This document shows, piece after piece, positions 10,722 to 23,115 of a stretch of DNA of 64,000 bases (its first letter is position 1; each line of letters begins with the position of its first letter). Source of the DNA: Maratus speciosus. Taxonomy: Eukaryota > Arthropoda > Arachnida > Araneae > Salticidae. The stretch is taken from positions 33,110,852-33,174,851 of the forward strand of contig OZ010800.1 of the NCBI GenBank assembly GCA_963932465.1, read 5' to 3'. The notes under the pieces were generated by a model. It did not search any database, was not told where the DNA came from, and saw only the letters and a list, made by a program, of their open reading frames with translations. Made by a program: the position numbers and the translations under genes.

Positions 10722-11745
10722 AATACCCCTTACTAACTCTGCGACAAATTATCGTAGAAGAAAGTTACTGGTACCACACGATTGGTAATGAAGTCTGCTT
10801 TTAAATGTCTATAAAATTTGCTTAGAGGGCCATCTACACATTAAAACGAACCATAACATTGTTTTTTTTTTTTTTTTCTTTTTCAGCAGCAGTGCACAAT
10901 TCTTTGAACTCTACACTCCTCAATTAGCCTAAAAACAAATGTTAATGCAATTCTTGCGATAAGTTTCCGAGAAATTAATTGTTTCAAAACGAGGGTATTT
11001 TAAGGGCTGTATCCAAATTGAAGTTCGGCATTCGATCGTTCCCTTCTTGATCAAGGCATCCTAAGCGCCACTCAAGCAGTCATTGAAGACTGTTAGATTA
11101 CAGGATAGCATAAAAAATTTCAAAATATCTAGTCTCTTCTATCACAGAAGACCCCTTAAACCATCATTTTGCCGTTTTTAAGCATAATTCGGAAACTACT
11201 TGGAAGAAAAATGTGAAATTTTGAATTTTCCATAAAGCAGGACTTAATAAATCAAAATCCATCAAAAAAGTTGTAGGTTGCAATTCATACTTTTTTCGAA
11301 TATTAATTTCATAATCCATAATTCATATCATAAAATTATAAAAATTGCATATACAACGTATTTATGTTTGGGTATTTTAGTATTATTGCTACACAAATAT
11401 TAGCACATTAGGAGTATAATTTCAGGAGATATTAATAAAAATATGAAAATGTAATTTAACATTGTAAACACGAAATTTTAAATGTTTATAATTCAAAAAC
11501 TTATCATTCAAATGACTTGAAAATTGGTGTCTAGGCATAGTTTGAACCGAAGATTTGAAATATATCGTTAAAATTGGGTATTGCCATTGAAAAAAAATAA
11601 AGCTTTGGTTCGTTTTAATATGTAGATGCTCCCCCACCCAAGCTAATTTTATGTACATCCTTTTAAAGTAGACTTTATTTCCAATCGTTCGGTATACCAT
11701 TAACTTTCTTCTACGATAATTTGTTAAGGAGCTAGTAGGGGGGAG
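10722..11745. mobile_element. ~1-kb element with ~140-bp inverted termini
   Basis: The segment 10722-10862 and the reverse complement of 11590-11745 share CAAATTATCGTAGAAGAAAG, ACGATTGG, AAGTCT and CATATTAAAACGAACC in order. The outer parts are C-rich on the left (TACCCCTTACTA) and G-rich on the right (TAGTAGGGGGGAGG). No target duplication could be fixed. A poly(T) stretch lies just inside the left arm (10862-10877). It is a non-autonomous DNA transposon by structure; the 92-codon frame at 11422-11700 is a by-product of the right arm. Confidence 0.65.
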
Positions 11746-12069
11746 GGGGGATTACTTTTTTTTCCCCTCGAATGTACTTATACGAATCCTTCATTTAATC
11801 AGTATCAGTATTTTCATAAAGATCCGCAACCTTTAAAATACACAAATTGGAAAAAAAAAAAAAAAAAAAAAAAATTTGAATATCTGTTGAATATATCAAA
11901 ATTTTTATGCTTTTTAATTATTCACATAGTCTATATTTCTTTATTCATGATTTACTTTGTCGTTATGTGATATTTTTAAAGTAGCAAAAGCCATGCTTTG
12001 TTTGGATTCGCGAAGCATTATTTAATAAGTTAAATATTTGAAAGTAACAATATTTTTTTACATTATTCT
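11746..12069. other. AT-rich DNA with a 25-A tract
   Basis: A poly(A) run lies at about 11850-11874; nothing else is recognisable. Confidence 0.5.
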
Positions 12070-12293
12070 TGCATCTTTACTAAGCAAAAATGTTATTTTA
12101 TGTTTTGGCGCATTTTAATTTTAGAAATCTAAATTCAGCCAAATAACTAAGAATTTCTTCGGAATTTTTTATTTATGATAAAAGACTGTATGGTATAAAT
12201 AAAAATATTTTCGAAGTAAAATTTTACAAAACATTTATATAACGAATTTAACAATTAATTTTATTTGTTTACAGTTCTTTTGTTGCCACTTTA

Positions 12294-12329
<36 letters not shown>

Positions 12330-12360
12330 ATATAATTCTTTTAAAATGCGTAAATATCGT
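12070..12360 (+). repeat. Dispersed repeat R3 with A30 tract
   Basis: This matches 35783-35985 in the same orientation: TTTTGGCGCATTTTAATTTT, ATTCAGCCAAATAAC, AACGAATTTAACAATTAATT, TCTTTTGTTGCCACTTTAC, an A tract and TCTTTTAAAATGCGTAA. The A tract is 30 long here (12295-12324) but about 9 in the other copy. This copy also has about 70 extra bases. Class unknown. Confidence 0.65.
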
Positions 12361-14479
12361 CTGCGTAAATGATTTACCATAAAAAGAATACATTGTGTAT
12401 TTGAATTCTTAACACTGAAAAATTCTTTTATAATTGAATGTAAATAACTGAATTTTCTTAAATTTTAATTCATTGAAAATATGCTATAATTTTCATTAAA
12501 AAAAGGGCATTTTAAAAGTTCCCTAAAAGAAATCATAACTCCATGATTTATTTTTTCTTCTGAAAATATACGTTTTTCAGTTTTTATTTGCAAAAATGCG
12601 TCCGTAATGGAAAAAAAATGTAAAATAAATGAATTAAAATAATGAATTTTTTAAGGTTATTCTGTAAAAAAAAAATAATATTGTGCAAATCTACAGATCA
12701 TAATTTATTTTTATGTTTAATTTCAAGTAAAAATACTGATTTTTTTTTTTTTTTTTTTTTTTTTGTAAAGCGTACGACAAAATGTAATTTGTTTAGCCTA
12801 GTAGAGGATTCGCTTCGCTCATCCTAATTATATGATTTAATTAAAAACAAAAAGAATCTATATGTATGTTTCTCTTACGGGGCGCGAAAATCTATCTATA
12901 AACGTATATATATGTATTTCTCTTACGTTGCACGAAAGTGAGGCTGATTTTGTAGATGCCGCTCGGCAACAACCGTGTAGTAACGCAAAAATAATTTGCC
13001 TTACATTGTAAAAAAAAATGCTGTAAAATTTGAACACTAATACTACTCCTTGTGACGGAAAAAAATTACAGCTCCGGTGAAGTAATCCCTACTTCGCATT
13101 TACTTATTCATAGAGCGGTAGAGTAAGTCAAATTTAATTTTCAACTTTTATTCCTAGATATTTTTTATCTTATGAAAATTTTAAAACATTTTATAGCAGA
13201 AAACATTTGATCTCATTTTTATGTTTACGTACAGTGTTAAATTCTTTATTTCGCAAAGTGATTGTTACTATATATGTTGTGTTGCAGTGTACCGCTATAA
13301 AATACAATTATTCTAAAAATAATTAATCTAAAAACATACATAAGGAGAAAATAGTTTCAAAATAATGCGTTTGTTTAATGGTCCACAAGACACAGGTTTT
13401 TTTTTTTTCTACAACTAATTTATTTCTTGAAAGTATTTTTTATAGGATGTAATGTAAACAATGTAAACAGAATTCAATTAATACTGCATAAGTCTGTTTA
13501 GTGTAGGCATAAAAATAACATGTTATTTTACCTCTTTAATACTATATACTCTATTACAGTAAACCGATACGATTAAATACAGAGACAAATCAACATAAAA
13601 ATTTTCTGCAAACTTCATGTAGTCTTCATATTCTTTCATTTCACATATAAAAAAATATTTTAGCTATCCTCAAGTGCCTTCTTTTCCGAATCCTACTTTG
13701 ACATTATTGCTTCAAAAATTGCCAGAAGTGGGCAACTTTGCATATTTCTGTATGACATATGTATCGCTTTTCGCCTTTGTATTCGTATTAGATATGTCTG
13801 TGAATAATACTTAGATGTCCGTTGTGGAATTTGACAATATGTTGTTTGTATGCTGAAGACAGTCCAAAGATGTTACCAGCATAGATTTCTAGGAAATGGT
13901 ATGTGATACGATATAAGGAATTTCTGAGGATGCATATCGACATTTTCATATGGTTTTATGAGCTGAGGTACCTTAGGCAGATGGAAGTAATAAGTTAGAA
14001 GTTTCATTCCTCAGGCGTTTAAAAATAATCGGTGAATAGAGAAGTGTTTTGGGGTTCAGCATCTACAGTGCAATGCTTCTTTGAATTACTCACGCAGTGG
14101 AAAGAAATATATGCTGTAGATAAAAACGGAAATATATACTATTTTAATATTTTTCAATCTTTAGTATATTGTTACTCAGAATAGGGAGAAACATATTTTC
14201 TAAGATAGTCTTTCTTGTTTACGGATTTTCCGATTTGAAAAAGGAATTTGAAACGTAGCTTACTGACTGTAAAGAATCATATTGTCAAAATGCATGTAGG
14301 GCAATTATTCAATTTTATTGTAAATCATTTTAAATCAACGACGTACACTGATTTGTGAAACAATCTCTATTTTATAACTTAAAAGTGACAAGAGCCACAA
14401 TTATCATGATAAAAAATCCACGATTATTATAAAAAATGACTACATATTAATACTGGAAACTAATAGCATTAATTAAGAT
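12361..14479. other. Long AT-rich stretch without genes
   Basis: It contains T and A runs (for example about 12741-12764) and an imperfect duplication of a TATGTATkTCTCTTACG block at about 12861-12880 and 12910-12930. I see no element ends and no plausible coding region across these 2.1 kb. Confidence 0.45.
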
Positions 14480-14714
14480 TTTAAATTTAATATACAGATG
14501 TCTCAAAAATATGGGTACAAATTTTGAGTCGAGATAGAGCACATTTCATCAAACTAGTTTTAAAATTGAGTTCTAAATCCATTTATTCCATCAAAAATAC
14601 AGGGCGTCGCATTCCAATGGTGATCCTGATTTTTGTTCATAACTTTTTGGCAGACTTACCTTACTTTTTTATAAAAATAAAGATATCTCAACAAGTGGAA
14701 CAAGTGGCCACTAT

Positions 14715-14768
<54 letters not shown>
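14480..14768 (+). mobile_element. Possible retroposed sequence ending in A53
   Basis: A slightly GC-richer block (14500-14715) ends directly in an unbroken run of 53 A (14716-14768). A sequence running into a long pure A tail suggests a reverse-transcribed insert, but no target duplication, Pol III boxes or open frame with family resemblance is visible. An expanded A microsatellite is the alternative. Confidence 0.3.
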
Positions 14769-14770
<2 letters not shown>

Positions 14771-14911
14771 CTCAAAATTAAATGTGCATTGTTTCAAAAT
14801 GTAGTTTATATTGCATGCAGAGTTACTGATCAAATTACCATGTACTTCCAGCCCTTTTCGTACATCATGTTTCACAGAAAGTAATGTAAGTATGTTGAAA
14901 ATTTTATTAAA

Positions 14912-15659
14912 ATTAGGGGGCTCTGCACTCTACGAGCTACACTCGCCAACCCCAGTTCATATACCGCAGGCTCTAAAAACAAGCTAATTTGATCGGTTTT
15001 AAAAATATTACAGAATATTAAACTATAATTAAAAAGACAGTGGCGATCTCTCTGTAAACGAGTTTTCATTAATTTTCCTTCGATTGGAAAATTTTAAGAC
15101 CGAATCAGCTGCTGTTAGATCATCAAATGGCTGTTTTCCTGTTTGATTAAATAACATTAGTTAAACATTTGAAAATCAACTATCATAACATGAACAATGT
15201 CAACAGAGTCTTTCCCACCCGGTAGTTTGCTATAAGAAAACAATTTTAAATAAGACATTTTAAATGTATCGTTTTAAATCTGAAGCAATTTTCACCAAAT
15301 TTTTTTTTCTATTTTTAATATTCATGTGAAAATACTTTTGTTGTTAGAAAGGAAATAATATTATTGGGCAAAACTAGTTAAAAAATCATATCGAAGTAAG
15401 ATATAAATGTCGCATGTAAATATATTTTTATATTTAAACTTTTTGGCTATGTTATTATTTGTCCATTTTAAGTAATTCGCAAATTACGAATTTGCTGTTT
15501 TAACACATATTAATGAATTCATTATTTTAAAGTTTTCTTTCTTTTTAATATTCACGTGTAAATACAATTTTAATGACGTAATTTTCAAAATTTTCCTGCT
15601 TTTAACACGTAATCATTTAATTCTAATTTGAAAGTTTTTATTTCTCTGTTATATCTTAG
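14912..15659 (+). repeat. Dispersed repeat R1 (plus), cut by the hAT insertion
   Basis: It starts with a GGGGGCTCT block, then CTACGAGCTACACTCGCCAAC, and continues through CAGTGGCGATCTCTCT, AATCAGCTGCTGTT and AGACATTTTAAATG to CACGTGTAAATAC. It shows the empty state of the site that carries the 55-bp insertion in the minus copy (5344-5398). It ends at the left target duplication of the 11.3-kb hAT element. Confidence 0.65.
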
Positions 15660-15667
15660 CAGATAAT
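15660..15667 (+). repeat. Left 8-bp target duplication CAGATAAT
   Basis: It is identical to 26944-26951, immediately outside the inverted CAGTG termini of the 11.3-kb hAT-type element. Eight base pairs is the duplication length of the hAT superfamily. Confidence 0.85.
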
Positions 15668-16424
15668 CAGTGCTGGGTACGCTCACAAAAAAAAACGAAC
15701 TAATTCAAACTCAAACTCAATTTCTCAAAAATGAGTCAAGTTCACGTTCAAATTCAAAATTTTTCAGACGAACTCGTTCAACTCAAACTCATCTATGAAA
15801 GTGAGCGAAGTTCACTAAAAACTCGTTTTTAAAAAATATATATAATCGAACTTTATCTTCCAAATTTGCAAAATTTTGTGAACTAATCTTTTGGTAATTC
15901 GAAGTAAGGGTCTTCATGGGCACGGCCCAATATTCTTTCCCGACCCTCGGTCCGAGTTTGGTTTAGAGATTACTTTTTTCTAGAGGTTCGGAACGAGGTG
16001 GACCGGCACTGGATTTATTGCCCGGCCCAGCTCGGGCTAGACTGCATTACTTTTTAGGTCTAAACAGGCAGAAACTTTTTCAGCCCCAGTTCCAACCCAG
16101 CTCATATGAAGATCATTGGACCGGCACGGCTCTGGCCTATCCAGTAAAAATATCAGTAAAATTTGGCCCAGCCCAATTTTTTTTTATAATTGTTGATTTC
16201 TTTTCGCAATTGCATTAAAACATAATTTACTTTACTTTCGTTTCGGATTCGGGTCGGATTGCTGGTCGCCGAAAATTATTTTAGTGTGTTGGAATCGAGT
16301 TGCGGGTTGCGGATTGATTTCAAATAGAATTTTCGGGTTCGAGTCTAGCAGCACTCGACCCGCGCAGGGCTTTATTTCTGATGATCTGAAGAAAAAAAAT
16401 AGCAAAATTTACTCGTCATAAGTG

Positions 16425-16456
16425 GCGCAAAAATAAATAAATAAATAAATAAATAA
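16425..16456 (+). repeat. (AAAT)n microsatellite
   Basis: About seven AAAT units lie inside the 11.3-kb hAT composite. Confidence 0.85.
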
Positions 16457-16689
16457 ACACCAAGAAAACCAAGAATGAGAAATTTGCGTCCTGAACACCC
16501 CGTGGAAGAAAATTTCTAATTATGTTTTTCTTTTTACATTTAACCGTTTAAAATGTATCTTAAACAGTTTGTTTTATTGCAATCTTTGAAAATAATCTAT
16601 AATTACATGTTTAATAAAAATTTTATATTTTATATAAACAAATGTACATATCCATATTATTTAACAGTCAAAAAATCTATGAATAAGCA

Positions 16690-18150
16690 AACACTCCTGG
16701 ATCGTTGAATAGAGTCCTGCATCGGATCGGGTTATACTTTTTTTTTTTTTTGGTGGGGGGGGGGGGGACGGGATTATACTCTAATTTTCTTTCTGTGGGT
16801 TGGGTTCCCTCTAGAATAATTCTTATGGAACAGATTTAAGTTTTTTGCTAATCGGGTTGTTGGGATTTCCTCTAAAAGTTTAGAAGAATTATTTTCCAGA
16901 TGAAAATATAGATGTATATCAATATGAATGAGTATATATTCAATTACTGCTTGAGAAATAAAATATAGATGAGAAATGCAATCGTAGATTATTCTTACTT
17001 TACGATGCAGTTAAGAACTATTTTTTCTTCTATCGTAATATTGAAAATACTAAAATCTGCTTTTTACATACACAAAACACATATATAGTGTTTGTGATAG
17101 TTTATGCACACGTTTATATATTACATGTGTATAGATTGTAAGATGTCCAGTATTCAGTGGTAACAGCGTACAATACAAATATGTAATTGTGTTAAAAGTT
17201 GAAAATTTTGCTAAATAGAGATGTACTTTTTTTGTATGTGTCCGCTATGAAGATCTTATTGCATATAGATTTTTAAACTTTATTTTCGATATACCTTTGA
17301 AAAATCCAGTCTATCCGAACCCGACATGCAAGAGTGAAAACACACTCTGAAACCGACCTGAACCAGAAGTCAACCTCTATAAGACCAAGTCCTCTGAAGC
17401 GGTTAGAGCCTTCCCAAGTGTTTAAAAGCAGAGCCTTCTTAACATTATACAGGCCACAAACAGTGGTGCTAAATCTGACGGATTTTTTATTAAGAAATTT
17501 CGAGTTCAAACCGTAAAATTTAAATACTAATTTTCCTTCATTTTATTCACGAAATATTTACATTTATAGCAATAAAAAATAACTAACTATTCAAACTTTT
17601 TGGGAAGAATTTAGAAATTCTTTATAATAGTTTTTATAAATGACGCATAAATACATCAGCAGTTTGTGTAGATATTTATTTTTACGTCGATATGTTTAAC
17701 ATTTTGTCTTGCGGGAGTTCTGATAAATATAAAATTACTATTACAGTCCCTTTTTTCTGTTTATGATCTTCATTTAAAAAAAAAAGTTCCATAGGCTACA
17801 TAGTCTAAGCACATTTGTTTCAAAATCTGGTTCTCCTATATTTCCTTCAATAGCCTTTTGTAAACAATATTGATTTTTTAATGAATTTCTATTTGTATGT
17901 AAATATCTGAATTATTATTAATATCATTAACCCATTTACACGGCTTGAAGACTTAAAAATCTGAAAAATTCTATACAGGAAAACCTTCTAAGACGGAATC
18001 ACATACAAAAAAAATCGTTATAGTAAGGTTTCCTTTCTAGCACGTCCGTCGTCTCTTGCAGATGTATTATGTTTTTTTCAAACAAACTATTACATCCATT
18101 ATTACGTATTTTGCCGCCGATCAAGAAATTTTCCAGTTAAATTTCACTTC
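16690..18150 (+). repeat. Direct repeat R2, left copy
   Basis: It shares with 25838-26265, in the same direction, TGCATCGGATCGGG, CCTCTAGAATAATTCTTATGG, then TTGTATGTAAATAT, CATTTACACnGCTTG, AACCTTCTAAGACGGnATC and CCGATCAAGAAATTTT. The left copy has about 0.9 kb (16870-17780) absent from the right copy. That extra part contains an open stretch on both strands (17273-17516) with no recognised domain. Confidence 0.6.
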
Positions 18151-18840
18151 AATTTTTTTTCTTTTTTTAAAATATGCATTTTAATTCGTAATTTAAATTA
18201 TGCCAAGTAATTTTAGGACTGAGAAGCTGGCTTCAGAAAAAGACCCATTCTTACAAATCCGTTGATTAATGGATACACAAACTCCCCCCAATAAAATTTA
18301 CTTGATCAAAGGCTAATTTACGTCATAGCATCATTGGGTATATGAGAAACAATAAGGATTAAACTGGAGTAATGAATATTGAATCTAACGAAAGATAACA
18401 ATACTACTTAACAGTAGAAAAGGAGTACATTCTTTATAATTTTATGGAAATAATTATTCCTCCCGACTTACAGAAAGCCAGTTTGATATGTTTAAGGTAA
18501 AGGGGAAATAAATGAAAAATCTAGGTATTTTGTATTGAACCAAATTTCCTAAATTGAAAAAAATAATAAATTTTAAAAAACAGATTGACAAAATAAAGAT
18601 TTCCTTTTTTATACAAAATATGTATGAATTACAAGTACCTATACAGTTAAAATTATGTTATTAGTAATTTAGATTTATGAAAATTTATGTTTTACTACTA
18701 GCATCTAAGTGTTTCTAACATTAACAAAGTAAATCAACCTTTTACAATTTATAAAGATTTAAAAAAAAAAAAATCGATTTTAAAGCGTGTTTAGTTTTAT
18801 TTCTGTTATTTAATTTTAAAATGAAAATGTGTATTTAAAC
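18151..18840. other. AT-rich DNA, nothing recognised
   Basis: This lies between the R2 left copy and the TA-flanked MITE, inside the hAT composite. No gene or repeat end is seen. Confidence 0.4.
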
Positions 18841-18842
18841 TA

Positions 18843-19216
18843 CCGTATTTTATGAAAGAAACGCCGCGGCGTTTACGAGTTTAAAAGTTAATTTTTTTTC
18901 AAGTGCGGCGTTTACGATTTTTTTAAAATACCAACTGAGTTTCCTTAATTTAAAAATTCATAAAAATATTTAAAATCGGATTTAAATATTTTAAATAAAA
19001 CTTCAGACATCTTAAGATATTAAAAAAGAGGCATCTTACACTGCTCAGAAAACTTTGATTAAAGTTAGGTCAATGTGAGGCTGTCGACAAAAGTAGCGTT
19101 CCGGTGAATGTGGCGTTTACAACGGGTGCGGCGATTACGATGTTTTTAAGCTTATTCAGGCCAATTTGAGGAGTGCAGCGTTTACGACGGGTCAGCGTTT
19201 CTTCCATAAAATACGG
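18843..19216. mobile_element. 374-bp TA-flanked MITE with GCGGCGTTTACGA repeats
   Basis: The termini are CCGTATTTTATGAAAGAAAC at 18843 and the inverted counterpart ending at 19216 (TTTCTTCCATAAAATACGG on the plus strand), with TA outside each (18841-18842, 19217-19218). Five related words (GCGGCGTTTACGA, GTGGCGTTTACAA, GCGGCGATTACGA, GCAGCGTTTACGA) sit near the ends. The TA duplication and repeated subterminal words fit a non-autonomous Tc1/mariner-pogo superfamily element. No protein is encoded. Confidence 0.75.
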
Positions 19217-19284
19217 TAAAGTTTTTATGATCGGCCTGAAATTTGACAAAATATTCATTTCCAAATCACTAATCGTTACATCCT

Positions 19285-19712
19285 ATTAAGGATGTTCTCA
19301 AATCCAAAAGAGCAACTTTCTGACATAAGTTTTAATTTACTTTTTGTTAGAAAATGCATGAAACTAGCTGTTGTTGTTATACAGAAACTATGTAATTCAG
19401 CTTTCCCCCCCCCCCCTTTTTTTTGAAACGGAACAGATCTTTTAGAAAATAGTGCCAAAGTAGGCGTTTTGAACCAAATTTTCGCGCAAAGGAAGAAAGA
19501 ACACTCAAGAGCGGGCGAAAAACGTATTTGTCACGTGATCAAAATAACTTCTAACTCAACAGGTAATTGATTAATCAAAAAAGGGAAAACACAGTTCAAT
19601 TCCAAATCGCTTCCATGGTCAGGCTTTCCAATTTTATACCTTTCCGTTAAAAAATGAATTTGTAAATGCGTCAAAACGTTTTGCGCTTGTTGAGCAGAGC
19701 AGTTAAGAACAG
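19285..19712 (+). repeat. Dispersed repeat R4, copy 1
   Basis: It is colinear with 34808-35226: TGTTCTCAAATCCAAA, TTTCTGACATAAGTTTTAAT, CATGAAACTAG, TTCCAAATCGCTTCCA, TTTCCGTTAAAAAATGAATT and GTCAAAACGTTTTGCGCTTG. A 12-C run (19405-19416) occurs only in this copy. The class is unknown; the two copies follow different upstream sequence. Confidence 0.7.
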
Positions 19713-19849
19713 ATTTAAGGGCCTAAAAATGATACTCAGATTAAATTAGTCAATTTTCGAAATAACAATAACTTCTTTAAAAAAAAAATCCTATAAATAT
19801 TATAATTTAATCATACTTAGTTATACTAGTAAATCTGCAGATCAGGAGC

Positions 19850-20235
19850 CTCAACGTCATCTTTGCAAGTCATTGTTTTTTAACACTCATTGCATAATAT
19901 TCAACTTCCTACAAATCGCTTTTTAAAGTTTTCAAATTACATAAATATTTATGAGCATACAAGATACTTCGTAAAGTTTCAGAAATTAAAAGTGTTAAAC
20001 AAGTGGTTGTACATTGATGTTCTGAAATTCTGATGAGCTACTTATTCTGGTAACTTTTTAAATAAAAAATTGCATTTCTTCAGGGGGGCTCCGCCCCCCT
20101 GAACCCCCCGTAGTCTATTTAAATTTACATTTGTAATTTTTTATTGATTGTGCAGATGGTTATAGTATATCTTAGATTTTTTTACGCTGTGATTTATAAG
20201 GATAAGGATAAGTTTTTTTTATAAATTAATAAAAT
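19850..20235 (+). repeat. Dispersed repeat R5 with GC hairpin, copy 1
   Basis: This is the reverse complement of about 48830-49220. It includes ACTTGCAAAG/ATGACGT-side words, AAATTGAATATTA-like blocks, a GTAGTCTATTTAAA block and TAACCATAGTATATCTTAGAT. At about 20081-20101 the sequence GGGGGGCTCCGCCCCCC folds into a perfect 7-bp GC stem with a 3-base loop, standing out in AT-rich DNA. Class unknown. Confidence 0.6.
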
Positions 20236-20279
20236 TTAAATTTAAAATAAAATATTCATGTTAACCGTACACAGGCAAC

Positions 20280-20545
20280 AAATCTTGAAGTGACGCCAAA
20301 AATGTAACCCTAAAATCCGCTACATTCGGCACAACACAACGACGTGCTTAAAAAAAAAAAAAAAAAAAAAAAAAACGGATGAAGTCAAAGAATTTGGTCC
20401 CTGTTCCACGTGCTTGTTTTGTTTGGGCCGAATGAGGGCATTTAAATCTGAGCGATAACGTACATCGTATTGCAAACTGTTTTTACGACATACTGCATCT
20501 CCATCTATCTCTTTCCTCCGTGAATAATAGTTAATTTTATTTTAC
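20280..20545 (+). repeat. Dispersed repeat R6, copy 1
   Basis: Blocks in order are GTAACCCTAAAATCCGCTAC, ATTCGGCACAA, a 26-A tract (20350-20375), GTCAAAGAATTTGGTCCCTG, ACGTGCTTGTTTTGTTTGGG and ACGACATACTGCATCTCC. The first and second halves mirror each other around the A tract (ATTCGGCACAA against GGGCCGAAT). Other copies are at 51430-51765 (plus) and, split by an insertion, at 57340-57480 plus 57960-58080 (minus). Confidence 0.65.
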
Positions 20546-21350
20546 CCAAGATTTTTTTATTCCAGCAACTTTGTTTTCGATAAACGACGTCTAATTCACC
20601 TGCTATGCGCACTTACTCAAAACTTTTCATCTTGTTATATTAAGAAATACTCGAGAGTTTTCTTTTTATTTCCAATATGCCGCCATATTAATTTTTCTAT
20701 TCTTAATTTTATTTTTCATTTTCCTGTTTCACGACAAAACATTTCAATTGAAAAATGTTTAAAAGAAAATATTATTCCGGGTTTTGATTTTCTTGGCAAC
20801 AATTAAAGAAATATTGGTAAATGTTATGGGGAAATGTTACGTTATTCTCTATGAAAATAATGAACTTTTGTATTTTTAACCAAATTATTTCAATAAAATA
20901 AATAAAATAAATGAAATATTGCCTATTTTTATTTCTGGGCTAAAATCCTTCTATATGCAAAGATACAAATGCATTAATTCATCTGTTTTGACGTTGGCTT
21001 TACTCAAGCATTATACACGCAATTATACTAATATTATTAGGACCAAATACGTTTCTAGGCAACAGAGAAAGAAAAGGAAAAAAATGAAATATGCATTATG
21101 TCAAATTGGTAAAACAAAATCCTTTATATTATTGGAAAACATGTATAAAATTCCCCCCAATATTATAAACCTAATTAAAAAAAATCTCGCAAATATATTG
21201 ACATAATTTATTGGAATAATTTAATAATGTTATTTAAAAATTTCAGCATCAAAAATTTACCATTTAAATCCATTTTTCATATGAGCTATTTCTTTCAACA
21301 AATGAAAATCTGAAAATCGTCTGACTTGCCATAGAAAAGCATTATAGAGC
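20546..21350. other. AT-rich DNA, nothing recognised
   Basis: The 95-codon frame at 20919-21206 has no domain signature and its composition is that of the surrounding DNA. Confidence 0.4.
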
Positions 21351-21548
21351 AAAATAAAATGTTCCATATTTCCCGAACGAATGAACCAAATTTAACCAAA
21401 AACTATACACCTAAGTCCGGGTACCTCATCAACATGCCCAGTGAATGTCAAACCGATCGCATGCTTTTTGCGGCAGTTATCACGGAACAGACAGACAGAC
21501 TAACAGAAACCAAAACTTTTCGTGTCTCCACAGTAAGCCTTCACTGAC
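21351..21548 (+). repeat. Repeat fragment with CGCATGC...CAGACAGACAGAC
   Basis: The segment CCGAACGAATGAACC ... AACCGATCGCATGCTTTTTG ... ATCACGGAACAGACAGACAG has the same kind of layout as other repeats in this window, where an ATCGGTTCAT-like block is followed by TCGCGTGACAAA. I read it as a relic of a widespread invertebrate repeat type. The 62-codon frame across it is not a gene. Confidence 0.35.
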
Positions 21549-23107
21549 GTTTCGGCATTTAAGTATGTAAAACGATATAAAAAATTGCTTCATACATGAT
21601 ATTTTTAAATATTATTAATCAAATTTGAAAAGTAAATAATTTGGAAATTATATTCTAAAGTTATATATTATATCATATTCATATTCTCATTCATATTATT
21701 TGATTAAAGATAAGAATAGGAATAGAAATAGAAAGTTTTTACAATTGTTCTGTGATAAAACATAGTAATAATTATTTATTCTGGGAGCCATCCTCAGCAT
21801 GTGTTGACAATATCCTTCCCCTCTCCCCAAACATAGACATTATGTTGCTAAGTAAAAAAAAAAAAATAAATAAAAATTATTATTTGTATCAAAAGATTTG
21901 TTTACAGTATAACATGGGAAATTGTTTCCCACACGCAAATTCATGGAACCGCTAACCACACATAGCCATTTAGTCTAGGGTCTCCTAGATAACAGCTTTG
22001 TATGGCCATCTATAGTGAATATATAAGAAGTAGTGATAAGAAAGTACAAAAGCGAACCCTACTTTGTACAGAACATTTTACAAGACGGTGAAAAATGTAA
22101 GTGAAAGTCATGCCCCCCCATTGCAACTGTTCTTCGGTTTTTAAAAGACATTTAAAGAATACGTGGATTTTCGTTGAAGTAAGGAAAAGATTGAAACAAA
22201 AATAAGACTTATAATGTGCTGAATTTTTCTTTGCAATTTAGTGAATCAGTGTTTTTAATAGATTTTTTTTACATTTTACCTCATTTATTTTTTTTTATTT
22301 CCTTTTTAATTACTTGCTCTGTTTTGTAAAATTTCTCAAGGATATTTAAAATAGACAACAGTAAATAATATAAAACAATGTTAGATCTAACTTTTGTTGT
22401 AGCCAAAAATTTTAAGAGCTTTATATATTTAAAGAAAATCATTCTTTCCCTATAGAAGATGTAAGTGAAATAATAATACAGTGTAGCTTAAATTTATAAT
22501 AAAAATGCTCATGCTAATAAGTGTACATGCATTATATCCAGTAATAAAACCTCACAATAATCCCTATCTTTAAATACACACACATATATATATATATATA
22601 TATATTTACTTACATATAATTTACTTATATGTATTTTATATTTATTGTATTTACAGAGAGAGAGAGACAAAGAAATGAAAACAAAAACATTCTATGAGTG
22701 CAAACGTGAAACTTTCCATGGACGCCTTTTTAAACATAAAAACACAAAATTTGCAGGCATTGTTTTAGAAGTGATTTGTAATTCAATAACATTTTTAAAT
22801 TTTCGATAAATATATTACATTTTAGGTTATAAGGAACTGTTGTTTCCTGACGCCCTTTGTCAGGCTGTCGCCGTCTCTTCAGGGAAGCCGTTGTAAAATG
22901 CCAACTTTGACAGCATTTTTTTGTATGATCCTTCGACTTTATCAAAAAATGGGCAAGCTGTTTGCTTTACAGTTTCTGATAAAAAGCACCTATACAATTA
23001 AAATTACTTAGATGATATTCAAGTTTGTGTAATAAACCCAAAAAATTCGTTTCTAAAACTTTTAGGCTAACTCAAAATCACTTATTTTAAGAAATCCCTC
23101 ACTTATT
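21549..23107. other. AT-rich DNA with a TA microsatellite
   Basis: A (CA)n(TA)n tract lies at about 22576-22606. A GC-richer patch at 22830-22930 (GACGCCCTTTGTCAGGC) shares a few words with R4 (TGTCAAAGTTGGC) and may be a distant relative. No gene is evident. Confidence 0.4.
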
Positions 23108-23115
23108 CCTTAAAG

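Noticed and set aside
20919..21206. 95-codon frame as a small host gene
   Set aside because: Composition is that of surrounding AT-rich DNA with Lys/Asn/Ile bias, and no domain or conserved copy was seen.
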